From UBA724 sp964229545 (lineage in GTDB: Bacteria > Bacteroidota > Bacteroidia > Flavobacteriales > Flavobacteriaceae), in NCBI GenBank assembly GCA_964229545.1, contig CAXRDP010000011.1:1-18188 (forward strand): a stretch of 18,188 nucleotides of DNA, read 5' to 3'. Positions 1-5,476 of the stretch are shown here, piece after piece (position 1 is the first letter of the stretch; every line of letters starts with the position of its first letter). A model generated the notes under the pieces. That model saw only the letters and a list, made by a program, of their open reading frames with translations, did not search any database and was not told where the DNA came from. The position numbers and the translations under genes are program-made.

Positions 1-506
1 GGGCGATTTCCTGAACGTTGAAACAATATAGGGGACGTTGTCTGTGCACAGCCAATATCGTACCCACTTCCCCCAAAAACTTGTTCTTGCAACACATAGG
101 CATCTACTTGGGCCCATTGAGCCACATTGTTCACCAAAGTAGAAGAGCTTCCCAGCCCCCAATCCGCATCAAATTCTAGTCGAGTGACGACCTCAACCCC
201 CTTGGTGCCCAACAAAAAATGGGGTTGGAGGTTGCGTGCAACTTTCAGAAGTTTTGCAAGGCGTTTGCTAACAGGGTTTTCAGATTTTTTAGGCGTAAAG
301 TCATTGAGAGAAAAAACATCCGAAAACCATACGTTTCCATTGACATCAACGGCATTCCATCTCAAGTCGGTTTCTTCAGTGGAGCTTACCTCCATGCGTT
401 GTCCCTGTTGAGTCGGGAGGGCCAGTGCTTTGGCACCGCTCAAGACGGCATACTCACCACTGAGAAGTAGCTTGCCCGAACTGTAAAAACTTAGGATTTT
501 CTCCAC
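1..506 (-). CDS. GYDIA-type GHMP kinase, partial (3' end beyond the window)
   Basis: The reverse strand encodes 168 residues of a GHMP-superfamily small-molecule kinase. Visible are the N-terminal strand FYSSGKLLLSGEYAVL, the glycine/serine-rich ATP-binding loop DWGLGSSST (about residues 119-127), and a later GGSGYDIGCAQ, the segment for which the GYDIA family is named (here GYDIG). The C-terminal half is off the left edge. No ATG is available in frame, so I place the start at GTG 506-504, giving VEKILSFYSS; a GGAG sits just upstream. This start overlaps the stop of the HMG-CoA reductase by 16 nt, suggesting translational coupling. Family knowledge: GHMP kinases phosphorylate mevalonate-pathway intermediates, homoserine or galactose. 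The pairing with HMG-CoA reductase suggests a mevalonate-pathway substrate, but that is inference. Family call is confident; substrate and exact start are not. Confidence 0.85.
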   Translation of the reverse strand, partial: MEKILSFYSSGKLLLSGEYAVLSGAKALALPTQQGQRMEVSSTEETDLRWNAVDVNGNVWFSDVFSLNDFTPKKSENPVSKRLAKLLKVARNLQPHFLLGTKGVEVVTRLEFDADWGLGSSSTLVNNVAQWAQVDAYVLQEQVFGGSGYDIGCAQTTSPILFQRSGNR

Positions 507-1807
507 GACTCCAAGGCTTGTTCGACCGCACTGTAACTTACGGTTTGGGTTTTGAAATGTGCGACTAGGGCTTCTTTCTCGGCTCCATTGGCACCGAGTT
601 GGTTGAGGATATTCAACAAATGCATTTTCATATGCCCCTGCTGGATTCCGGTGGTCACCAAAGAGCGTACGGCCGCAAAATTCTGCGCCAATCCGGCTAC
701 GGCCATGATTTGCATCAAGGTGCGGGCATCGGGGTTTCCCAACAGCTCATGCGACCAACGCACGAGTGGGTGTAGCTGGGTCAGTCCACCTACGGTACCT
801 ACTGCCAAAGGCAGTTCTAAGGAAAAACCAAAGTGCCCCTCTTTTATCCATGCCTCACTCAGACTCGCATAGGTGCCCGATCGGGCGGCATAGGCATGGG
901 CGCCTGCTTCGATGGCCCTAAAGTCATTTCCAGTAGCGATGGCCACCGCGTCTATGCCATTCATAATGCCTTTGTTGTGGGTCACGGCCCTGTGGGGCGC
1001 TACCTGCGCAATGCGGACTGCGTCTACAAAGCGTTGGGCCAACAGCTCCCCTTGGGCACCCAAAGACGCCACAGGACACCTCACCCAGGCTCGTACACGG
1101 CAGTTGGGCACGTGGTTGGACAATATGCTCATCACCACGTCTATGTTTTTTTCATCCTCACTAAAAGCATCAAATTGACCGGCCCCCCTTTTTAGGGTCT
1201 GTGCCATTTGTTCCAAGCAGGAGTTGATAAAGTTGGCGCCCATGGCATCTGCGGTTTCAAAACTCACGTGCAATTGGTGGTAATGGGGCAGGTCTGCGGT
1301 TTTGTCAACGAGAGTGATGTCGGTAATGCCGCCCCCTCGTTTTTTCATTTTTTGGGTCAGGGACTCCGTGTCTGCATACAACTGCGGATGCAGGTATTCG
1401 AAAAAACGTTGTAGTTTTTCAGCAGATCCGGTGTACATAAAATGCACTTGCCCCACTTTTTCAGTGCCGATCACCTCGGCATGAAACCCTCCTCTTTGTG
1501 CCCAAAACTTGGCCGCATTGGCTGCCGCAGCAACCACCGAACTTTCCTCTGTGGCCATGGGCAAGACATAGTTTTGTCCGTTGATGACCACATTGGGCGC
1601 CAGACCCAAGGGCAAATAAAAATTACTTACCGCATTTTCAATAAACTCATCATGGAGCTGTTGTAGTTTGGCATCCGAGTGCCAATGCGAAGCCAACAGG
1701 GCCTTGGCATCTTCGGGGGAAGAAAAGCACTGTTGCGTAAGCCAGTCTATTTTTTCTTCTTTGGACCATTTGGAAAACCCATCGACCTGTTGCGGGTATT
1801 TTTTCAT
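491..1807 (-). CDS. mvaA: Hydroxymethylglutaryl-CoA reductase, class II (degradative type)
   Basis: This 438-residue protein interconverts HMG-CoA and mevalonate. It carries the class II hallmarks: the N-terminal ENAVSNFYLPLGLAPN block at 57, EESSVVAAA with the expected catalytic Glu88, the DAMGAN motif at 187-192, HNKGIMNGIDA with catalytic Lys279, ATGNDFRA with Asp295, and GIQQGHMKMH with His392. All four catalytic residues known from the Pseudomonas mevalonii enzyme are thus present. An upstream in-frame ATG at 1834 exists, but I prefer ATG 1807 because a TAnnTTTG promoter box ends 4 nt before it and because the duplicated copy of this 5' end (3048-3131) begins at the same ATG. The family is called degradative, but next to a GHMP kinase in this phylum a biosynthetic role in the mevalonate pathway is likelier (inference). 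The gene is cotranslated with the kinase downstream. Confidence 0.96.
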   Translation of the reverse strand: MKKYPQQVDGFSKWSKEEKIDWLTQQCFSSPEDAKALLASHWHSDAKLQQLHDEFIENAVSNFYLPLGLAPNVVINGQNYVLPMATEESSVVAAAANAAKFWAQRGGFHAEVIGTEKVGQVHFMYTGSAEKLQRFFEYLHPQLYADTESLTQKMKKRGGGITDITLVDKTADLPHYHQLHVSFETADAMGANFINSCLEQMAQTLKRGAGQFDAFSEDEKNIDVVMSILSNHVPNCRVRAWVRCPVASLGAQGELLAQRFVDAVRIAQVAPHRAVTHNKGIMNGIDAVAIATGNDFRAIEAGAHAYAARSGTYASLSEAWIKEGHFGFSLELPLAVGTVGGLTQLHPLVRWSHELLGNPDARTLMQIMAVAGLAQNFAAVRSLVTTGIQQGHMKMHLLNILNQLGANGAEKEALVAHFKTQTVSYSAVEQALESWRKS

Positions 1808-1819
1808 GGTACAAAGATA
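1744..1819. repeat. Left copy of 76-bp direct repeat flanking the Fic gene
   Basis: This stretch, the first 21 codons of the HMG-CoA reductase gene plus its promoter box, recurs in the same orientation at 3068-3143. I count 68 identities in 76 by eye. From 1749 to 1796 the two copies are identical; the mismatches are at 1748, 1797-1799 and 1808-1811. This copy is continuous with the intact gene and is therefore the functional one. Confidence 0.93.
1812..1819 (-). promoter_or_regulatory. Promoter -7 box of the HMG-CoA reductase gene
   Basis: The reverse strand reads TATCTTTG, a perfect match to the Bacteroidota -7 consensus TAnnTTTG, ending only 4 nt before the ATG at 1807. Transcription starting about 5-7 nt downstream of the box would give a leaderless or almost leaderless mRNA. 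No good TTG element was seen 17-23 nt upstream. The same box, at the same distance from the ATG, is kept in the orphan copy at 3136-3143, although the 4-nt spacer differs at every position (TACC versus CTGT). Confidence 0.55.
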
Positions 1820-1952
1820 CGACTGCCGAAGCAATAGAATCTATACCCTTTTAAGGATACATGTTTTATGGGATGTTTTTCAAAAAATAGTTGTCTCCAA
1901 TACCAGCTAGTAGCAAGCTGTTTAGGGTGTATTCCTGTCAATAATAGATCAT

Positions 1953-1997
1953 AATCCTATCACTTTTGATAGGATTTATATATGTTTGTGATAGGAT
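1953..1997. promoter_or_regulatory. Putative operator: three TGATAGGAT boxes before the Fic gene
   Basis: Arms ATCCTATCA (1954-1962) and TGATAGGAT (1967-1975), separated by CTTT, form a perfect palindrome that extends one more A/T pair on each side. A third direct copy, TGATAGGAT, lies at 1989-1997. The -7 box TATGTTTG at 1981-1988 sits between the second and third copies, so a protein bound here would block the promoter. The right arm and the third copy are 22 bp apart, about two helical turns. The Fic protein begins with a winged-helix domain, so autoregulation is the obvious inference. About 130 bases to the left (1820-1952) show no gene or other structure. Confidence 0.6.
1981..1988 (+). 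promoter_or_regulatory. Putative -7 promoter box of the Fic gene
   Basis: TATGTTTG matches the Bacteroidota -7 consensus TAnnTTTG exactly and lies 23 nt before the ATG at 2012. A leader of roughly 10-17 nt would result. The nearest upstream TTG (1966-1968, inside the palindrome) is closer than the usual 17-23 nt, so the -33 element is uncertain. Confidence 0.45.
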
Positions 1998-2011
1998 AAT
2001 GTTTTTTACAG

Positions 2012-3055
2012 ATGGAGCTTACAGAAAGACAACAAAAAATAATCAGACTGATTACAGATTTAGAACAACTTTCTATCTCTCAAATTAGAGGGCATTTGGG
2101 TGCTAATGTGAGCCAGCCCACTCTAAATCGTGACCTAGCAAAACTGGTAAAGAATAACATTCTTGAAAAGATAGGGAGCGGACGTGCTATTGTTTATAAA
2201 ATTTCGAGCTACTATAATGTATTTTCCGAGATAGATATTGATTCTTACTTTCAACAAGATCCTGACCGCCGAAATGCGCTCCTACAGTTCAATTATGAAG
2301 TGTTTTCTGTATTAAATCAAGTGGAGATATTTACCCCTGATGAAAAAGAATTGTTACAGTCTTTAAGAACAACCTATATGCAAAACAGGGCGCATATTTC
2401 TACAATCTTGTACAAAAAGGAGATGGAGCGTTTGACCATAGAATTGAGCTGGAAATCAGCACAAATTGAAGGGAATACTTATTCGTTGCTAGAGACAGAA
2501 AAACTGTTTTTGGAACGTGTTTCGGCTCAAAACAAGTCTAGAGAGGAAGCCATTATGCTGCTGAACCATAAAAACGCTATGGATTTTTTGTTACAACAGC
2601 AAGATTTGGCAAAACAACTCAGTTTACGCACGATTGAGGAGGTACACTCAATACTTATAAAAGATATGGCTGTTGATAAAAATATTCGCACACATGGCGT
2701 TGGGGTTACGGGAACACCCTACAGACCCTTAGACAATGAATTTCAGATCAAAGAAAGTATCCAAGCGATGTGCGATCTTATAAACGCCAAAGAAAATGGT
2801 TTTGAAAAAGCCTTGTTGGCCATTGTTTTGATTTCATACATACAGCCTTTTGAGGACGGTAACAAGCGGACGGCAAGAATGATAGGGAACGCCCTTCTTA
2901 TGGCCTATGATGCTTGTCCTTTGTCTTACCGAAGTGTGGATTCCATGGCCTATAAGAAAGCGGTTTTATTGTTTTACGAACAAAACAAACTGTTGGCCTT
3001 TAAACAACTCTTTATAGAACAAAATGAGTTTGGAGTGAGAAACTATTTTAATTAA
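2012..3055 (+). CDS. Winged-helix/Fic-domain fusion protein with Gln in place of the FIC-motif His
   Basis: This 347-residue protein has an N-terminal winged helix-turn-helix (about 1-66; LTERQQKIIRLI, then SISQIRGHLG and SQPTLNRDLAKL). A linker follows, then a Fic domain (about 120-340). The inhibitory helix of a class II Fic protein is present as SAQIEG (149-154; Ser149, Glu153, Gly154), and the flap-like hairpin GVTGTPYRP is at 231-239. The FIC loop reads IQPFEDGNKRTAR (277-289), with Gln278 (codon CAG) where the canonical HPFxxGN[GK]R has the catalytic His; Phe280, Gly283, Asn284 and Arg286 are kept. Fic domains normally transfer AMP or related groups to a protein hydroxyl, with His as the base, so normal catalysis is doubtful here. 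The gene stands alone inside a 76-bp duplication and looks acquired. It could be a nucleotide-binding regulator; the target is unknown. Confidence 0.88.
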   Translation: MELTERQQKIIRLITDLEQLSISQIRGHLGANVSQPTLNRDLAKLVKNNILEKIGSGRAIVYKISSYYNVFSEIDIDSYFQQDPDRRNALLQFNYEVFSVLNQVEIFTPDEKELLQSLRTTYMQNRAHISTILYKKEMERLTIELSWKSAQIEGNTYSLLETEKLFLERVSAQNKSREEAIMLLNHKNAMDFLLQQQDLAKQLSLRTIEEVHSILIKDMAVDKNIRTHGVGVTGTPYRPLDNEFQIKESIQAMCDLINAKENGFEKALLAIVLISYIQPFEDGNKRTARMIGNALLMAYDACPLSYRSVDSMAYKKAVLLFYEQNKLLAFKQLFIEQNEFGVRNYFN

Positions 3056-3131
3056 ATAAACCTACAAAGTCAATTTTTTCTTCTTTGGACCATTTGGAAA
3101 ACCCATCGACCTGTTGCGGGCGCTTTTTCAT
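3048..3131 (-). pseudogene. Orphan 5' fragment of the HMG-CoA reductase gene
   Basis: The reverse strand from ATG 3131 reads MKKRPQQVDGFSKW and on to Asp21, matching the first 21 residues of the HMG-CoA reductase except for Arg4 (Tyr in the intact gene). It then runs into unrelated codons (FVGLFN) and stops at 3048-3050, overlapping the last codons of the Fic gene. Other differences in the shared coding part are synonymous (Lys3 AAG/AAA, Ile20 ATT/ATA). A 27-residue peptide could still be made because the start codon and promoter box survive. The simplest reading is that this was the resident 5' end of the gene before the Fic insert arrived and separated it from its body. Confidence 0.85.
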
Positions 3132-3143
3132 ACAGCAAAGATA
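3068..3143. repeat. Right copy of 76-bp direct repeat flanking the Fic gene
   Basis: This is the partner of 1744-1819 at a constant offset of 1324 bp. It begins 12 bp after the Fic stop codon and ends with the surviving promoter box (reverse strand TATCTTTG, 3136-3143). If active, that box would drive a transcript antisense to the 3' end of the Fic gene. Confidence 0.93.
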
Positions 3144-3189
3144 GGGGATACTAGGGGTTTTTTAGGAAAGCGGAATGAGGCAAAAGTTA

Positions 3190-3197
3190 TATATTAG
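3190..3197 (+). promoter_or_regulatory. Possible -7 box of the peptide-transporter gene
   Basis: TATATTAG differs from TAnnTTTG at one position and lies 26 nt before the ATG at 3224. Around it, GTTTTTTAGG (3157-3166) and CCTAAAAAC (3208-3216) are nearly complementary and could form a weak long-range stem. Both are suggestive only. Confidence 0.25.
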
Positions 3198-3223
3198 CCA
3201 CACCCTACCTAAAAACACAATTT

Positions 3224-4783
3224 ATGTCACAACCATTTGGCGGATCTGCCTTAAACCAAAAAACCATTGCCGGGCATCCGGTCGGACTCTTTGTTTTGTT
3301 CTTTACCGAAATGTGGGAGCGTTTTAGCTACTACGGCATGCGGGCCATTCTTGTTTTGTTTCTTACCTCTTCCATCCTAGACGAAGGCTGGGGCTGGACT
3401 AGAGAAGATGCGCTCTATTTGTATGGGTGGTATACAGGCCTTGTGTATTTGACACCCATCATCGGGGGTTTTATTGCAGATAAATTTTTGGGCTACAGAA
3501 ACGCCACCGCCCTGGGTGCCCTGATTATGACCCTTGGTCATGCTTCCATGGCCCTAGAGGTGTTTGCGGATTCGTTCTTCTTTCTAGGATTGTCTTTGAT
3601 GGTAATCGGAAACGGATTTTTTAAACCCAATATTTCATCTATAGTGGGTCAGTTGTACAAAAACGGAGACAAGCGGAAAGATGGCGGATACACCATTTTC
3701 TATATGGGCATCAACGCAGGTGCCTTTCTGGGCATATTGCTTTGTGGTTACATAGGAGAAAAAGTGGGCTGGCACTTAGGTTTTGGACTGGCTGGGATTT
3801 TTATGTTTTTGGGGATGCTACAATTTTGGTATGCCCAGAAAATTTTTGGAGACATCGGTATACCACCAAAAAAATGGGCACCTGTCCAAGAGAAAAAAGC
3901 TGATGGAGTAGCCGAAAATTCGAATTACTCCAAAGTAGAATCAGATCGAATCAAAGTCATCGTTGTTTTTTCACTGTTTACGATTTTCTTCTGGTGGGCT
4001 TTTGAACAAGCCGGAGGTTCCATGACCATCTTTGCCGAAAGCTATACAGAAAGAAATTTGTCGGGTACAGCCTCGGATACCTTCAAAACAATCAATACAA
4101 TTATCACGCTGGTTCCGATGTTTATTTTAACCTATGTTCTCTATAGTTTGTTCCGACAAATGGCGGGGCATTTTGTAAGCTCAAATGTTTTTTTGGGAAC
4201 AAGTTTTCTTATCATTTGGGGAATTGTATTGTGGATGATACAAAGAGAGTTTTCGCAACAAGCTACCGAAATTCCGGCCTCTTGGTTTTCCATTCTCAAT
4301 TCTCTTTTCATCATTTTGTTTGCACCGGTTTTTTCAAAAATTTGGGCATCCAAACTCAATCCCTCAGGGCCGATAAAGTTCGCCATTGGTCTTATTTTAT
4401 TGGGGCTGGGCTTTGGCTTTTTGTCATACGGCGCGTCGGGGATTCCCATGGGCGCAAGCGAGGCGAGCGTGAGTATCGTTTGGTTGGTGTTGGCTTACCT
4501 CTTTCACACACTCGGCGAACTTTGTGTTTCCCCTGTAGGGCTGTCTTATGTTAGCAAACTCGCCCCTTTGAAATTGGTTGGTTTGATGTTTGGTTTTTGG
4601 TTTGTTTGTAGTGCCGTTGCCAACTTCTTGGGTGGTTTTACGGGAAGCTACATTGATAAAATTTCAGAAAACTATGGGTTGTCTGTATTTTTCCTCATAT
4701 TCACTATGATTCCTATTGCCGCAGGCCTTTTAATGATGGCTCTCAAACCCACACTGATTAAGAAAATGCATGGCGTTGAATAA
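3224..4783 (+). CDS. POT/PTR-family proton-coupled peptide transporter
   Basis: This 519-residue integral membrane protein of the major facilitator superfamily imports di- and tripeptides with protons. Transmembrane helix 1 carries the POT ExxERFxYY motif as EMWERFSYYGMR (Glu29, Glu32, Arg33, Tyr36, Tyr37, Arg40), known to be central to proton and peptide coupling. The second signature follows as GWYTGLVYLTPIIGGFIAD. Helix 7 holds FWWAFEQAGGS, and a late helix holds LGELCVSPVGLSYVSKLAP, both typical of the family. A polar loop near residues 215-245 separates the two halves. Length fits bacterial members. The 3' end overlaps the thioredoxin gene by 14 nt, so the two are cotranscribed and probably translationally coupled. 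It lies just right of the duplicated HMG-CoA reductase fragment, so its upstream region is the old divergent promoter region. Confidence 0.95.
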   Translation: MSQPFGGSALNQKTIAGHPVGLFVLFFTEMWERFSYYGMRAILVLFLTSSILDEGWGWTREDALYLYGWYTGLVYLTPIIGGFIADKFLGYRNATALGALIMTLGHASMALEVFADSFFFLGLSLMVIGNGFFKPNISSIVGQLYKNGDKRKDGGYTIFYMGINAGAFLGILLCGYIGEKVGWHLGFGLAGIFMFLGMLQFWYAQKIFGDIGIPPKKWAPVQEKKADGVAENSNYSKVESDRIKVIVVFSLFTIFFWWAFEQAGGSMTIFAESYTERNLSGTASDTFKTINTIITLVPMFILTYVLYSLFRQMAGHFVSSNVFLGTSFLIIWGIVLWMIQREFSQQATEIPASWFSILNSLFIILFAPVFSKIWASKLNPSGPIKFAIGLILLGLGFGFLSYGASGIPMGASEASVSIVWLVLAYLFHTLGELCVSPVGLSYVSKLAPLKLVGLMFGFWFVCSAVANFLGGFTGSYIDKISENYGLSVFFLIFTMIPIAAGLLMMALKPTLIKKMHGVE

Positions 4784-5309
4784 AAGCGTTATTATTTTGT
4801 TGTTGGCGGGCATCACAGCAACTGCCCAAGTGCGGTGGATGACCCTAGATGAGGCATTGGCTGCCCAACAGCAAGCACCCAAAAAAATCTTGATGGATGT
4901 CTATACCGATTGGTGTGGCCCTTGCAAATTGTTGGACAAAAACACCTTTGGCAACCCCGACGTAAGTGCCTATATCAATCAAAACTATTACGCAGTCAAA
5001 TTTAACGCTGAAGGCAACGAACCCATCAACTATTTGGGCAACAGCTTTGGCAATCCCAACTACGACCCCAATCGAACGGGGCGCAATGCCCGTCATGAGT
5101 TTACTGCCTACTTGGGGGTCACCGGCTATCCGACGGTTGTCTTCCTAGATGAGCAAGGGCAGTTTATTACCCCCGTGGTAGGCTACCACAACGTACAGCA
5201 GATGGAGTTCTACCTCAAGTTATTTTATTCCAATGACTACAAAACCCTAAGCTCTCAAGCCGATTTTACGGCCTATTATAAAAATTTTACAGCCGAGTTT
5301 AAAGGCTAG
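4770..5309 (+). CDS. Exported thioredoxin-fold protein (WCGPC)
   Basis: The 179-residue product starts with a signal peptide (about residues 1-20, VIILLLAGITATAQ), so it should act in the periplasm or be membrane-attached. The thioredoxin active site is WCGPC (Trp48, Cys49, Cys52) in the context DVYTDWCGPCKLLDK. The cis-proline region is GYPTVVFLDEQG. Between these is an insertion rich in Asn and Gly (about residues 80-108), common in Bacteroidota thioredoxin-like proteins. Role: disulfide reduction or exchange in envelope proteins; the partner is unknown. The start ATG lies inside the last codons of the transporter gene in another frame, so expression depends on upstream translation. The next gene is convergent. 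Confidence 0.9.
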   Translation: MALNKSVIILLLAGITATAQVRWMTLDEALAAQQQAPKKILMDVYTDWCGPCKLLDKNTFGNPDVSAYINQNYYAVKFNAEGNEPINYLGNSFGNPNYDPNRTGRNARHEFTAYLGVTGYPTVVFLDEQGQFITPVVGYHNVQQMEFYLKLFYSNDYKTLSSQADFTAYYKNFTAEFKG

Positions 5310-5344
5310 AGGCCTATGTTGCCTCCGAAATTATGTTTGATGTC

Positions 5345-5366
5345 ATGCCGTGCTTTGACACGGCAT
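5345..5366. repeat. Palindrome 1 in the thioredoxin-comEC spacer
   Basis: ATGCCGTG and CACGGCAT form an 8-bp perfect stem with the loop CTTTGA. It begins 36 nt after the thioredoxin stop. No T-run follows, so it is not a classical terminator. It resembles dispersed short palindromes of the TCATGCCG...CGGCATCT type that I recall from flavobacterial genomes; that resemblance is from memory. Confidence 0.7.
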
Positions 5367-5392
5367 CTGCTGAAGTATTAGAGACTCCCGCT

Positions 5393-5407
5393 CCTACCTT
5401 CGGTAGG
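5393..5407. repeat. Palindrome 2 in the thioredoxin-comEC spacer
   Basis: CCTACC, loop TTC, GGTAGG: a perfect 6-bp hairpin. The motif GGTAGG recurs in part as CAGGTAGG at 5441-5448, so alternative pairing with the third palindrome is possible. Confidence 0.65.
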
Positions 5408-5418
5408 TAAATTCGTGG

Positions 5419-5448
5419 GCCTGCCTATCGGCAGACAGGGCAGGTAGG
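5419..5448. repeat. Palindrome 3 in the thioredoxin-comEC spacer, with nested alternative stems
   Basis: CTGCC (5421-5425) can pair with GGCAG (5430-5434) across TATC, or CCTGCC (5420-5425) can pair with GGCAGG (5439-5444). Two mutually exclusive hairpins therefore share one arm. Together with palindromes 1 and 2 this fills most of the 167-bp spacer between the convergent stops at 5309 and 5477; no gene was seen there. The cluster may serve as a bidirectional transcript end or be REP-like repeat DNA. Confidence 0.6.
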
Positions 5449-5476
5449 CTGCACACCGATGCGGTATCTTTCTGCT

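Noticed and set aside
1820..1952. Search for a remnant gene, inverted terminal repeats or a transposase around the Fic insert.
   Set aside because: No terminal inverted repeats, no recombinase and no coding trace were found; the only boundary signal is the duplicated HMG-CoA reductase 5' end.
5345..5366. Reading the first spacer palindrome as a Rho-independent terminator of the transporter-thioredoxin operon.
   Set aside because: The stem is good but no T-run follows on either strand, so I list it as a palindromic repeat instead.
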